Shown here: positions 52,664 to 63,005 of the stretch, one piece after another
Numbering within the stretch: position 1 is the first letter of the stretch
Layout: each line of letters begins with the position of its first letter
From: Tannerellaceae bacterium
Lineage (GTDB): Bacteria; Bacteroidota; Bacteroidia; Bacteroidales; Tannerellaceae
DNA: 64,000 nucleotides
Direction: 5' to 3'
Assembly (NCBI GenBank): GCA_031280435.1
Contig: JAITGS010000116.1
Location: 1 to 64,000, forward strand
Made by a program: the position numbers and the translations under genes
The notes under the pieces: model-generated
Database searches by the model: none
What the model was told of the DNA's origin: nothing
Seen by the model: only the letters and a program-made list of their open reading frames with translations

Positions 52664-53533
52664 ATGAGACCCGTACATCTATTATATATCGCCGCCATAC
52701 TTGCCCTTGCCGCATGCCAGGAGAGAATCAGCCTGAGCACCGAAGACTCGGCCCCGGGCCTGGTTATCTACGGATATATCACCACCGACACCACGGCGCA
52801 TGCCGTCCGCATAACGCGCTCATCAGGCTACTTTGCACAAACGCCGCCGCAGGGAATATCCGGAGCCGACGTCAGCATAGCAAGCCCGAACGCTACCTAT
52901 CCGCTTTCCGAATCGCCCTCCGAGCCCGGCCTCTACCTCACGGAGCCCGACGTCTACGGCCTAACAGGCGAGAGCTATACCTTGCGGGTATCGCTCGACT
53001 TCGGAGGCAAGGGAAGGAGCGAAGACTATGAAGCCACAACAACCATCATGCCGCCGCCGGAGCTCGACTCCATAGGCTTCTCGCCCTTCACGGCGCACGA
53101 CCGCATCATACAGGTGATGGTATGGGGACGAATGCCGCAAACCACAGACGTCAACTACTTCAGCAGCTACCTCTACATCAACGGACGGCTATACAACGAC
53201 TCCCTCAGCCGCATCAGGCTAAACAACGACCGCTTCCTCATCGCCGGGCGCGAAATCAAGGCCATGCCGCTCTTCTTCCTCAACCAGGATCGCAACCGAA
53301 GCAAGCTCTCGGCAGGCGATACCGTCAGCGTGCAGCTCGACGGCATACCCGGCGACTACTCCGCCTTCCTGTATAACGCACAGGGAGAAACGCAGGGATC
53401 GAACCCCATTTTCGACGGCCCGCCTGCCAATGTGCCGAGCAACATCCGCAGCCTCGCCGCCGGCTCCTCCACACTCGTGCTGGGCTTCTTCGGCAGCCGC
53501 TCCAAGAGCATCGGAAGCGTGGTGTACGAGTAA
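52664..53533 (+). CDS. DUF4249 lipoprotein
   Basis: Lipobox LALAAC; LVIYGYITTDTTAHAVRITRSSGYF; follows the TonB receptor. Confidence 0.8.
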   Translation: MRPVHLLYIAAILALAACQERISLSTEDSAPGLVIYGYITTDTTAHAVRITRSSGYFAQTPPQGISGADVSIASPNATYPLSESPSEPGLYLTEPDVYGLTGESYTLRVSLDFGGKGRSEDYEATTTIMPPPELDSIGFSPFTAHDRIIQVMVWGRMPQTTDVNYFSSYLYINGRLYNDSLSRIRLNNDRFLIAGREIKAMPLFFLNQDRNRSKLSAGDTVSVQLDGIPGDYSAFLYNAQGETQGSNPIFDGPPANVPSNIRSLAAGSSTLVLGFFGSRSKSIGSVVYE

Positions 53534-53935
53534 GCCCTCCGGCTCAGCATTTTTTTTCGGGGATAATATGGCGCAGCTTTGATTTTGCCGACAGCAGGCT
53601 CGGAGCAGTGTCGGCGATAAATAGCCGGCGCCATTGCCATAGCGTCAACGGCTCGCGATAAATATCGGAAGCCGTTGAATTGAGTTTAATGGCTCGCGAT
53701 AATTATCGGAAGGCATCGACATACGATAAATATTAAGGGCTTACGTCCCCTGCGATGCCTGACTGCCTTGCACGGATGCACCCATATAATTGTCTATGCC
53801 TGAACGCAGGGGCTTGGCGGAGAGCCGCAGCGGGCGCTGCCTCGGTTTTATCTACGCCAAAAAAATTTATGAGGCTTTTTCTTATCTTTGCTTTTATAAG
53901 AAAAAAATTCAAATGAACAGAACAGAGTAAATCTT

Positions 53936-55096
53936 ATGCACTCCCTTCAAACCAACAATCAAGCCATTCTTAAATTAGTCGACGCATGGACGCCGCGGCT
54001 CATGGGGCTGACCAACGACGTTATCAACCGAATCAGCCATCATCACTGGACTGTCAGGGAAATCCTCGGCCATTTGATTGACTCGGCTTCGAACAATACG
54101 CACCGCATAATTCATCTGCAATACCAGTACACGCCCTTTCCCTTCCCCGACTACGCCCGCAATGGGAACAACGACCGATGGGTTGCTATCCAGGATTATA
54201 AAACGGAAAACTGGGCCGACATGGTGCAGCTGTGGAAATACCTGAACCTGCACCTGGCGCATGTCATAAGCAGGATAGATCCGGGCAAGCTGAGGAACAA
54301 ATGGATTTCCGGGGCGGGCCGCCACGTGGCCTTGGAGGATATGGTGAGCGATTATCTGAGCCACCTGCGCCTGCATCTCGACGACATTGAGGCGGTGATG
54401 CATCCCCCGAAGATCATAGTTGCAATAGACGGCCATGCGGGCAGCGGCAAGAGCACTATGGCGGCCGAGCTGGCAAGGGCGGTGGGCTACGCCTATATTG
54501 ATACGGGAGCGATGTACCGGGCGGTTACTCTCTACGGAGTGGAGCACGGATTGGTGGAAGAGGGGCGGCGGCCCAATGCCGATAAGCTGAGCGAGAGCAT
54601 TGCCGACATGCATCTGTACTTCTTCCCGGATGTACTCACGGGACGCTCGGAGCTGTGGATGAACGGCCGATGCGTGGAGCCCGAAATACGGACTATATAC
54701 ATAGGCCGGCTCGTCAGCCACGTGGCGGCCATTACGCAGGTGAGGAAAAAGCTGGTGGCCATGCAGCAGGAGATGGGGCGGGACAAAGGCGTGGTGATGG
54801 ACGGACGCGACATAGGCACGGTGGTGTTCCCGGACGCCGAGCTGAAGGTCTTCGCGACGGCGGCGCCCGAAGCTCGCGCTAAAAGGCGGTACGACGAGCT
54901 GAGGCTGAAAGGCGAGAATCCTTCGTTCGCCGAAGTGCTCCGGAACGTCAGGCAGCGCGATCATATAGACGGCACCCGCAAGGACAGCCCTCTACGGCAA
55001 GCTTTCGACGCACTGCTCCTCGATAACTCGTATATGTCGACGGAGGAACAGAACGCCTGGCTGCTGAACCAATTCTATAAAACAATAAGGTCATGA
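53936..55096 (+). CDS. DinB-like domain fused to cytidylate kinase
   Basis: N-term DVINRISHHHWTVREILGHLIDSASNNTHR...; C-term IIVAIDGHAGSGKSTMAAELARAVGYAYIDTGAMYRAVTLY. Confidence 0.88.
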   Translation: MHSLQTNNQAILKLVDAWTPRLMGLTNDVINRISHHHWTVREILGHLIDSASNNTHRIIHLQYQYTPFPFPDYARNGNNDRWVAIQDYKTENWADMVQLWKYLNLHLAHVISRIDPGKLRNKWISGAGRHVALEDMVSDYLSHLRLHLDDIEAVMHPPKIIVAIDGHAGSGKSTMAAELARAVGYAYIDTGAMYRAVTLYGVEHGLVEEGRRPNADKLSESIADMHLYFFPDVLTGRSELWMNGRCVEPEIRTIYIGRLVSHVAAITQVRKKLVAMQQEMGRDKGVVMDGRDIGTVVFPDAELKVFATAAPEARAKRRYDELRLKGENPSFAEVLRNVRQRDHIDGTRKDSPLRQAFDALLLDNSYMSTEEQNAWLLNQFYKTIRS

Positions 55097-56595
55097 TTAA
55101 AAAAGTTAAGGTAGAGATAGACAGAAATTCGGGCTTCTGCTTCGGCGTGGTCAATGCGATCAAGAAGGCGGAAACGGAGCTCGACGGCAGGGAGACATTG
55201 TACTGCCTGGGCGACATAGTTCATAACAGCCTGGAGGTTGAACGCCTTCGCAAGCTCGGCCTGCGTACGATAACGCTGGGAGAGCTGGGCGAGCTGCGCA
55301 ACCGCAAGGTCTTGCTCAGAGCACACGGCGAGCCTCCCTCAACCTATCAGCTTGCCCAGAAAAACAACATACGCATCATCGACGCCACCTGCCCCGTGGT
55401 GCTGCGCCTTCAGCAGAAGATACATAATTGCTACCGGAGGAACAGTCCGAAGGGGCAAATCATAATCTACGGAAAAGAAGGACATGCGGAGGTGAACGGC
55501 CTCGTGGGGCAAACGGAGGGAACGGCAATAGTGGTGGAGAGCCTGGCCGACCTGAGTAAGGTTGACTTCTCGCGTGACATCTCCTTCTTTTCTCAGACGA
55601 CGAACTCGCTGGCGGGATTCAAGGTCATGGTGGAAGCCATACGCAAGCAATTGGAGCAGGGAGTGACCTTCTCGTGGTATGATACGATATGCAGGCAGGT
55701 GTCGAACAGAATCCCGGGCATTAAGCTCTTCGCCGTGACGCACGACGTTGTATACTTTGTGGCCGGCAGCAAAAGCTCTAACGGAAGGATACTGTACGAC
55801 TGCTGCCGGAATGCCAATCCGAGGAGCTTCTTCATCTCTCATCCCGACGAAGTGGGCGACCTATTGCCGGAAGATGCCATACGGATTGGAGTATGCGGAG
55901 CCACGTCGACGCCCAAGTGGCTGATGGAGCAAGTGGCCGGGCGCATCAAAGAGATCTATCAAATAAAGGAGAAGGCTGAACTCGACAAGAGCCTCTCCAC
56001 CGTATGCTGTATTATCTTCGACAGGGCCGTGTCGGACTATCACCTCGACGACGACGTCAACTACGAGCTGCCTAACCCCTGGGAGGAGGAATCCCTTGAG
56101 CACCGGCTGTACCGCAAGCACTGGATAGATGCCATACAGTGGCATCTGGAAGATCTTATCCGCGACCCGCAAATCCGGCCCGAAGAAGCCCTGAAGGTGA
56201 AGCGGCGGATAGACCGCCTGAACCAGGATCGCACGAACATGGTGGAACAAATCGACGATTACTTCATGAAACAGTACGGCAGCACGGTTCCTCTGCCCGG
56301 AGCCGGCATCAACACCGAAACTCCTGCCTGGGCTGTGGATCGCCTCTCTATCCTCACGCTGAAGGTATACCACATGAACCTTGAGAGCATGCGGCATGAT
56401 GCAAGCGAGGAGCATAAGTTCGCCTGCCTGACCAAGCTGTCGGTGCTTCTCGAGCAGAAGAATGACCTCTGCTACGCCCTCGACCACCTCATGATTGACA
56501 TCCGCGAAGGCCGCAAGTACATGAAGACCTACAAGCAGATGAAGATGTATAACGATCCGGCGCTGAACCCTGTTCTCAGAGGCAAGAATGGCTAA
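55093..56595 (+). CDS. ispH: IspH (HMBPP reductase) fused to DUF4254
   Basis: GFCFGVVNAIKKAE, DATCPVVLRLQQKIH, GVCGATSTPKWLMEQV; C-term EHRLYRKHWIDAIQWHLEDLIRDPQIRPEEALKVKRRIDRLNQDRTNMVEQID. Confidence 0.88.
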   Translation: MIKKVKVEIDRNSGFCFGVVNAIKKAETELDGRETLYCLGDIVHNSLEVERLRKLGLRTITLGELGELRNRKVLLRAHGEPPSTYQLAQKNNIRIIDATCPVVLRLQQKIHNCYRRNSPKGQIIIYGKEGHAEVNGLVGQTEGTAIVVESLADLSKVDFSRDISFFSQTTNSLAGFKVMVEAIRKQLEQGVTFSWYDTICRQVSNRIPGIKLFAVTHDVVYFVAGSKSSNGRILYDCCRNANPRSFFISHPDEVGDLLPEDAIRIGVCGATSTPKWLMEQVAGRIKEIYQIKEKAELDKSLSTVCCIIFDRAVSDYHLDDDVNYELPNPWEEESLEHRLYRKHWIDAIQWHLEDLIRDPQIRPEEALKVKRRIDRLNQDRTNMVEQIDDYFMKQYGSTVPLPGAGINTETPAWAVDRLSILTLKVYHMNLESMRHDASEEHKFACLTKLSVLLEQKNDLCYALDHLMIDIREGRKYMKTYKQMKMYNDPALNPVLRGKNG

Positions 56596-57628
56596 GATAT
56601 TAGTGATACGGCTCTCGGCGATAGGCGATGTGGCCCTCACCATCCCTGTGCTCTACTCCGTGGCGCGTGCATACCCCGACGACAGCTTCACCATCCTCAC
56701 GCAGATATTCCTGCTGCCCGTCTTCATCAATCGCCCTGCAAACCTCGACGTTATAGGCATCAACACTAAAGGACCAGAGCGGTCGACCAGGGGATTCCTG
56801 CGCTTCGCAAGGGCCTATTCCCGATACGACTTCGACATGGTGATCGACCTGCATCGCGTTATCCGTACCCGAATCATCAGCCTGCTGTTCCGCCTCGCGG
56901 GCAAAAAGGTTTACGGAATGAATAAGGCCAGGTGCGAGCGCCGTCGGCTTGTTTCGCAGCGCTTCAAAGTCCTGCAGCCCCTTCGCCCCGTGACGGAGAG
57001 ATACGCCGATGTGTTCCGGCGGGCCGGATTCGATTTCGGGATGAGCTTCCGCTCGCTGTTCGACAGCAAGCCGGCGGAGAATATCTTCGTCGATATGTTT
57101 CCTGCAGCCAAGCGCATAGGCATAGCTCCCTTCGCCAAGCATCCCGGCAAAGTCTATCCGCCGGACAAGATGGAAGCCGTTATAGCCGGGCTCTCCCGCC
57201 GCGAGCAGGTAGGCCTCTATCTTTTCGGCAGCCGCGGCAGCGAGCAGAAGAAGCTTGAGGAATGGGCCGCCCGCTACCCGCGCACGTGCAGCGTAGCAGG
57301 CAAATACTCCCTCGACAACGAGCTGAGGCTCATCTCTAACCTCGACGTCCTGCTGTGCATGGACTCGGCCAACATGCACTTCGCATCGCTTGTCGAAACG
57401 CCCATCGTCTCCGTGTGGGGCGCTACGCATCCCTTCGCCGGCTTCTACCCTTATCGCCGCGACTTCTCTCGGGCCGTCCAGCTCGAGCTGCCCTGCCGCC
57501 CTTGCTCCATCTACGGCTCCAAACCCTGCCGACGCAAAGACTTTGCCTGCATGACCCTCCTGCCACCGTCCAAAATCATAGCCATGGTGGAGGAGGAGCT
57601 CTTCCCGGAGCTTGATTGCAAGGACTGA
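56588..57628 (+). CDS. Glycosyltransferase family 9 (heptosyltransferase-like)
   Basis: ILVIRLSAIGDVALTIPVLYSVARAYP; MDSANMHFASLVETPIVSVWGATHP. Confidence 0.9.
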   Translation: MAKILVIRLSAIGDVALTIPVLYSVARAYPDDSFTILTQIFLLPVFINRPANLDVIGINTKGPERSTRGFLRFARAYSRYDFDMVIDLHRVIRTRIISLLFRLAGKKVYGMNKARCERRRLVSQRFKVLQPLRPVTERYADVFRRAGFDFGMSFRSLFDSKPAENIFVDMFPAAKRIGIAPFAKHPGKVYPPDKMEAVIAGLSRREQVGLYLFGSRGSEQKKLEEWAARYPRTCSVAGKYSLDNELRLISNLDVLLCMDSANMHFASLVETPIVSVWGATHPFAGFYPYRRDFSRAVQLELPCRPCSIYGSKPCRRKDFACMTLLPPSKIIAMVEEELFPELDCKD

Positions 57629-57787
57629 AAGTGATTCAAAGCCCAGGTGTTTGGGGATCCCCTCAACATTGCCGTAGGCTCAACGCTTGGTGAGGCCTCC
57701 GTGTTGCCGGCGGCAAGCTTTGTCTCTACCTGAATGACTCAAGCCGGCCAGGCAAAGAGGAATAGCCGAAAATCCGGAGCTTTAGCA

Positions 57788-57795
57788 TATATTTG
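57788..57795 (+). promoter_or_regulatory. Bacteroidota -7 element TATATTTG
   Basis: TAnnTTTG upstream of the 57815 start. Confidence 0.4.
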
Positions 57796-57814
57796 CGCTT
57801 ATAAGATTCGCAAG

Positions 57815-58462
57815 ATGGAAAAAGAACCAACCCCATATAAACTCGAGCCTGTGGAGCGTCTCAGCGTACAGGAACCCATTGTCGCTTACGGCGCAAAATC
57901 CCGCCTGTACACTTACGCCGACTACCTAAGCTGGCCCGACGACAAGCGCCGTGAACTTATCCGCGGGCTGATATACGAGATGTTCGGCGCACCTACCCGC
58001 TGGCATGCGGAGATATCCGTAAAAATATTGATGTGGATAAGTACGTTTATCAGCCGTCGCAAGAGGAAATGCAAAGTATATCATGCGCCTTTCGACGTTC
58101 GCCTGCCGAACAGGAAGGGCGAGAAGGCTAACGACAAGATCTACTCTGTGGTGCAGCCGGACATCTGCGTTGTATGCGACCTCTCCAAGCTCGACGATGC
58201 GGGCTGCATAGGAGCTCCGGACTTGATCGTGGAGGTGCAGTCGCCCTCAACAGCTTTCAAGGATGCCAATGATAAGCTGTCGCTTTACGAGGAATCCGGC
58301 GTACGAGAGTATTGGATAGTCTTCAAGGAGGGCGTAACGGTCTATACTCTGCAATCGGATGGGAGGTACGATATTGGAAAGACCTATGAGCTGGAAGGAA
58401 AAGTGCCGGTAGGTATCTTTGAAGGCCTCGAAATAGATCTGCATAAGCTGTTTAATGAGTAA
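57815..58462 (+). CDS. Uma2 family (DUF820) putative restriction endonuclease-like protein
   Basis: YTYADYLSWPDDKRRELIRGLIYEM; VVQPDICVVCD; GAPDLIVEVQSPSTAFKDANDKLSLYEESGVREYWIV. Confidence 0.88.
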   Translation: MEKEPTPYKLEPVERLSVQEPIVAYGAKSRLYTYADYLSWPDDKRRELIRGLIYEMFGAPTRWHAEISVKILMWISTFISRRKRKCKVYHAPFDVRLPNRKGEKANDKIYSVVQPDICVVCDLSKLDDAGCIGAPDLIVEVQSPSTAFKDANDKLSLYEESGVREYWIVFKEGVTVYTLQSDGRYDIGKTYELEGKVPVGIFEGLEIDLHKLFNE

Positions 58463-58476
58463 TCGGAGCGAGAAAG

Positions 58477-59202
58477 ATGAAACTTATCTATATATATCAC
58501 AGTTGTTATGTAATAGAGGCGGAGGGCTTTGCCGTGATCTTCGACTACTACCGCGATTCGGGCAATCTGCCGAGGGAGGGGTACGTACACGACAAGCTTC
58601 TCCGCTGTTCCAAGCCGCTATACGTGCTGGCATCGCACGTGCATCCCGATCACTTCAACCGCGAGATCCTGGAGTGGCGGCAGGCCGGCGCAGACATCCG
58701 TCGCATACTCTCGACCGACATTCTCGACAGCGGCAGAGCCAAAGCCTCCGACGGCATTTTCCTGCAGAAGGGCGACATCTGGCAAGACGAGCATCTGAAA
58801 GTGCAGGCGATGGGCTCAACCGACGTGGGCCTCTCCTACCTTGTATATATAGACGGTAAAACCATCTTCCATGCCGGCGACCTCAACAACTGGCACTGGA
58901 AAGACGAGTCGACCGACAAGGAGATACAGGAGGCAGAGGCCGCCTACCTTGCCGAGCTCGACAGCTTGGCCGCCGCGGCCGACAGCATAGACCTCGCCAT
59001 GTTCCCCATCGATCCGCGCATCGGCAGCGATTACATGCGCGGAGCAGAGCAGTTCGCGGCACGCATCAACACTCGCGTGATGGCTCCTATGCACTTCGAG
59101 CCGCACTACGACAAGGCTGCCGCATTCGCTCCCTTTGCCGCACGGCATAACTGCCGCCTGCTGCCGGTATCCCGCAAGGGCGAAGAGTTCAACGACATAT
59201 AA
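58477..59202 (+). CDS. MBL-fold metallo-hydrolase
   Basis: YVLASHVHPDHFN; KTIFHAGDLNNWHW; DLAMFPIDPRIG. Confidence 0.85.
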   Translation: MKLIYIYHSCYVIEAEGFAVIFDYYRDSGNLPREGYVHDKLLRCSKPLYVLASHVHPDHFNREILEWRQAGADIRRILSTDILDSGRAKASDGIFLQKGDIWQDEHLKVQAMGSTDVGLSYLVYIDGKTIFHAGDLNNWHWKDESTDKEIQEAEAAYLAELDSLAAAADSIDLAMFPIDPRIGSDYMRGAEQFAARINTRVMAPMHFEPHYDKAAAFAPFAARHNCRLLPVSRKGEEFNDI

Positions 59203-59230
59203 TATCACATTATCAATAAATCTCTACCAC

Positions 59231-59605
59231 ATGAAGATCAAAGGAAAATTCGCACATTTCAACATAGACGTGACCGACTTAGACCGGAGCCTGACCTTTT
59301 ACAGCCAGGCGCTCGGCCTCACCGAGAAGCATCGCAAAACAGCCTCCGACGGCTCATTCATCCTCGTTTACCTGGCCGACGGCGAGAGCAACTTCCTGCT
59401 CGAACTCACCTGGCTGAGGGATCACCCGCAGGCATACGAGCTCGGCGAGAACGAGAGCCACTTAGCCTTCACCGTCGATAACGACTACGAGGCTACACGC
59501 GAGTATCACCGCGAAATGGGGTGGATATGCTACGAGAACCACTCAATGGGCATATACTTCATTGCCGACCCCGATGACTACTGGATTGAAATCTTACCAC
59601 ATTAA
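59231..59605 (+). CDS. VOC family/lactoylglutathione lyase-like protein
   Basis: FAHFNIDVTDLDRSLTFYSQALGLTEKHRK; GIYFIADPDDYWIEIL. Confidence 0.88.
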   Translation: MKIKGKFAHFNIDVTDLDRSLTFYSQALGLTEKHRKTASDGSFILVYLADGESNFLLELTWLRDHPQAYELGENESHLAFTVDNDYEATREYHREMGWICYENHSMGIYFIADPDDYWIEILPH

Positions 59606-59620
59606 TATAATAGCACGAAC

Positions 59621-60592
59621 ATGGAAAAACCGTATGTTGTAGGTATTGACCTCGGAGGTACCAATACCGTATTCGGCGTAGTTGACGCCAAGGGAACTAT
59701 ACTCGTTAGCGATAGCAGCATGAAAACGCAGGCTTATCCCGACATTGATGATTACATAAGCACACTTTGCAACGGCATCAATGCCTTTGTTGAGAAAGTG
59801 GGCGGGCGAGATAAAATCAGAGGAGTAGGCATTGGCGCTCCTAACGGTAACTATTACAGCGGATGTATTGAATTTGCCGCCAACCTGCCCTGGAGAGAGA
59901 ACGTACCGATCGCACGAATGATAAGCGAGCAGCTGCACCTCCCTGTTGCGCTCACCAATGACGCAAACGCAGCAGCTATCGGCGAGATGACCTACGGCGC
60001 CGCACGAGGCATGAAGGACTTCATCATGATAACGCTCGGAACAGGAGTAGGAAGCGGCATAGTCGTCGGAGGCAACCTTGTGTATGGGCACGACGGAGTG
60101 GCAGGAGAACTCGGACACATCATCATACGCCGAACAAACGGACGGCTATGCGGATGCGGACGCACGGGCTGCCTCGAAACCTATACATCCGCAACCGGAG
60201 TAGCGAGAACTGCCCGCGAGTTCCTCGAAAACCGTAACGACGATTCGCTGCTAAGGCAAATCAATCCGGATACCCTCACTTCTAAGGACGTATATATCGC
60301 AGCCATACAGGGAGACCGAATGGCTATCGAAATCTTTGAACTCACCGGACGCATACTCGGCGAAGCCTTTGCAGACTTTATCGCCTTCTCAAGCCCCGAA
60401 GCCATCATACTGTTCGGAGGCCTTGCCAATGCAGGCGACTTGCTCCTCAAGCCCATACAGGCTGCCATGGACAAGAACGTACTCAAGGTGTTCCTCGGAA
60501 AAACCAAGCTCATACTCTCGCAACTCAAAGAATCGGATGCAGCCATACTCGGCGCAAGCGCGCTTGGATGGGAAGCCAAGGAACTGAGCTGA
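59621..60592 (+). CDS. ROK family sugar kinase (glucokinase-like)
   Basis: VVGIDLGGTNTVFGVVD; GVAGELGHIIIRRTNGRLCGCGRTGCLETYTSATG. Confidence 0.92.
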   Translation: MEKPYVVGIDLGGTNTVFGVVDAKGTILVSDSSMKTQAYPDIDDYISTLCNGINAFVEKVGGRDKIRGVGIGAPNGNYYSGCIEFAANLPWRENVPIARMISEQLHLPVALTNDANAAAIGEMTYGAARGMKDFIMITLGTGVGSGIVVGGNLVYGHDGVAGELGHIIIRRTNGRLCGCGRTGCLETYTSATGVARTAREFLENRNDDSLLRQINPDTLTSKDVYIAAIQGDRMAIEIFELTGRILGEAFADFIAFSSPEAIILFGGLANAGDLLLKPIQAAMDKNVLKVFLGKTKLILSQLKESDAAILGASALGWEAKELS

Positions 60593-60596
60593 GAAT

Positions 60597-61121
60597 ATGC
60601 CCCATCCCCTTCAACTGTTTAGCTACTGCCCCGTTTGCGGCGCCGAGGCCTTTGTCGAGAGAAACGAAAAAGCCAAGCAATGCAAGCGCTGCGGATTCAC
60701 TTACTATTTCAACCCCTCCGGATCGGTCGGCGTTTTCCTGCGCAACAGCAAGGGAGAGATGCTGATCGTCCGCAGGGCTAAGGAGCCCGCCAAGGGTACC
60801 CTCGACCTTCCGGGAGGCTTTATCGACTGCTTCGAAACAGCCGAAGATGCCGTCCGAAGGGAAGTGCGAGAAGAGACAGGCCTCGCCGTAGGCTGCTGCA
60901 ACTATCTGTTTTCCCTCCCGAACATCTATCCATACCTCGGATTCGAGGTGCATACCATCGACCTCTTCTTTGAATGTGAAGCCGAAAGCTTTGCAGATGC
61001 TCGGGCAGCCGACGACGCACAGGCTATACTCGTTGTGCCGCAGTCGGAGCTCAGAGCCGGGGAGTTCGGGCTGCACTCCGTAAGCCGGGCCGTTGCCTTA
61101 TACTTAGAGCGGAAGCAGTAG
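60597..61121 (+). CDS. NUDIX hydrolase with N-terminal zinc ribbon
   Basis: YCPVCGAE...QCKRCGF; GGFIDCFETAEDAVRREVREETGL. Confidence 0.9.
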   Translation: MPHPLQLFSYCPVCGAEAFVERNEKAKQCKRCGFTYYFNPSGSVGVFLRNSKGEMLIVRRAKEPAKGTLDLPGGFIDCFETAEDAVRREVREETGLAVGCCNYLFSLPNIYPYLGFEVHTIDLFFECEAESFADARAADDAQAILVVPQSELRAGEFGLHSVSRAVALYLERKQ

Positions 61122-61253
61122 GGGCCGCATCAGGCCTGTGGAGCGAGGGCGGGGCCCGCAAGTATCCCCCAATATCTTTTTACGAGAATTATCAGAGCTT
61201 TAGCAGAACCATTTGCATAAAGCATTAATCACCCTTTAATACATTATTGATAT

Positions 61254-62558
61254 ATGATGATTTGGAACACAACAATGGAATGTATGACGCGCGACGAGAT
61301 GCGCAAGCTGCAAGACATCCGGCTGAAGCGCACCGTAGAGCACGTTTACCACAACTGCGAACCCTATCGCCGGCGCATGCAGGAAGCAGGCGTTACGCCC
61401 GGCGACATTAACGGCACCGACGACATTGTCAAGCTGCCGTTCACCTCCAAAAAAGACCTGCGCGACTTCTATCCCTTCGACCTGCTCAGCGTACCCATGT
61501 CGGAAATCGTTCGCCTCCAGGCATCGTCGGGCACTACCGGCAAGCCCATCGTCGTGGGTTATACCCGCAAAGACTTGGCAATATGGGGCGAAGTGGGAGC
61601 ACGATGCTTCACCGCCTACGGATTGGGGAAGCAAGACGTGGTGCAGGTATCCTACGGATACGGACTGTTTACCGGCGGACTGGGAGCCCACTGCGCCGTC
61701 GAAACAATAGGGGGCACCGTGCTGCCCATGTCCAGCGGCAACACAGAAAAACAGATTATGCTCATGCACGATTTCGGCTCCGTGGGGCTCGCATGCACCC
61801 CCTCCTATGCACTCTTCCTGGCCGACGCAATGCATGACTCCGGCATCCCGCGCAGCGAGTTCCGCCTCAGAGTAGGGGCCTTCGGAGCCGAGCCCTGGAC
61901 GGAAGCCATGAGAAGCGAGCTGCAAAACAAACTCGGCATCAAAGCCTACGACCTCTACGGCCTGACCGAGATAATAGGCCCCGGAGTAGGCCACGAATGT
62001 GAGCTGCAAAACGGAACCCACCTCTGCGAAGACCACTTCCTGCCGGAGATACTCGACCCCGTCACCGGACAACCGCTCGAACCGGGGCAAACCGGCGAGC
62101 TGGTCTTCTCCACCATCACCAAGGAAGGAATGCCCCTCCTGAGATTCCGCACCCGCGACCTCACTTCGCTCAACTACGAAGCATGCGAGTGCGGGCGGAC
62201 GTCGGTACGCATGAGCCGCATCCTCGGACGATGCGACGACATGCTCATCATCAGGGGAGTCAACGTATTCCCCTCGCAGGTAGAAGCCGTAGTATGCGAG
62301 ATACCCGAACTGGAGCCGCACTACTTCATCGAAGTTGATCGCATCAACAACCTCGACACCTTCGAAGTAAAAGTAGAAGTGAAGGAAGCCTATTACTCCG
62401 ACGAAATCAGCCGCATGATGAACCTCCGCAAACATATCACCCACCGCCTCCAGAGCGTACTCGGCATATCCCCCGACGTGAAGCTCGTGGAGCCCCGAAG
62501 CATAGAGCGCAGCCAGGGCAAAGCCAAACGGGTGAACGACAAACGAAAATTCAGTTGA
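61254..62558 (+). CDS. Phenylacetate-CoA ligase family protein
   Basis: LQASSGTTGKPIVVGYT; YDLYGLTEIIGPGVGHEC; GRCDDMLIIRGVNVFPSQVE. Confidence 0.92.
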   Translation: MMIWNTTMECMTRDEMRKLQDIRLKRTVEHVYHNCEPYRRRMQEAGVTPGDINGTDDIVKLPFTSKKDLRDFYPFDLLSVPMSEIVRLQASSGTTGKPIVVGYTRKDLAIWGEVGARCFTAYGLGKQDVVQVSYGYGLFTGGLGAHCAVETIGGTVLPMSSGNTEKQIMLMHDFGSVGLACTPSYALFLADAMHDSGIPRSEFRLRVGAFGAEPWTEAMRSELQNKLGIKAYDLYGLTEIIGPGVGHECELQNGTHLCEDHFLPEILDPVTGQPLEPGQTGELVFSTITKEGMPLLRFRTRDLTSLNYEACECGRTSVRMSRILGRCDDMLIIRGVNVFPSQVEAVVCEIPELEPHYFIEVDRINNLDTFEVKVEVKEAYYSDEISRMMNLRKHITHRLQSVLGISPDVKLVEPRSIERSQGKAKRVNDKRKFS

Positions 62559-62579
62559 ACCCATAAAACGACAAACACC

Positions 62580-63005
62580 ATGTTAATCAAGCAACTCTCC
62601 ATTTTTCTCGAAAACAAAAAAGGACGATTCACCGAGGTCGCCCGCATACTGGGCGAAGCCGGCGTGAACATGTCGGCATTCACCGTAGCCGAAAGCTCCG
62701 ACTTCGGCATACTCCGGCTGATAGTATCCGACCCAGACTGCGCCGCCCGTGCCCTCAGGGAGCGCCTCTACGCCGTGAGCGTAACCGACGTTGTATGCCT
62801 GTACTGCCCCAATCAGCCCGGCGCCCTGGCCGCAGCCATGGAGATAATCAGCAATGCCGGGATATTTGTGGAGTACATGTACGCCTTCTCCCAGGGCGAC
62901 TCCGCCCACGTCATCATCCGCCCCGACGATGTAGCGCGATGCGTTGAAGTCCTACGGGAGAACCGCCTCACTCTACTTGCCGCAAGCGATTTGTACAAAC
63001 TCTGA
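62580..63005 (+). CDS. Tandem ACT-domain protein
   Basis: QLSIFLENKKGRFTEVARILGEAGVNMSAFTVAE...NQPGALAAAMEIISNAGIFVEYMYAF. Confidence 0.88.
   Translation: MLIKQLSIFLENKKGRFTEVARILGEAGVNMSAFTVAESSDFGILRLIVSDPDCAARALRERLYAVSVTDVVCLYCPNQPGALAAAMEIISNAGIFVEYMYAFSQGDSAHVIIRPDDVARCVEVLRENRLTLLAASDLYKL

Noticed and set aside
53600-53735. Degenerate CGATAAATATCG-like hairpins in the 53.6 kb intergenic region
   Set aside because: Only two or three imperfect copies without regular spacing; possibly a decayed array but not supportable
61236-62564. 442-aa minus-strand ORF opposite the PaaK-like gene
   Set aside because: Antisense shadow ORF; plus strand has adenylate-forming enzyme motifs
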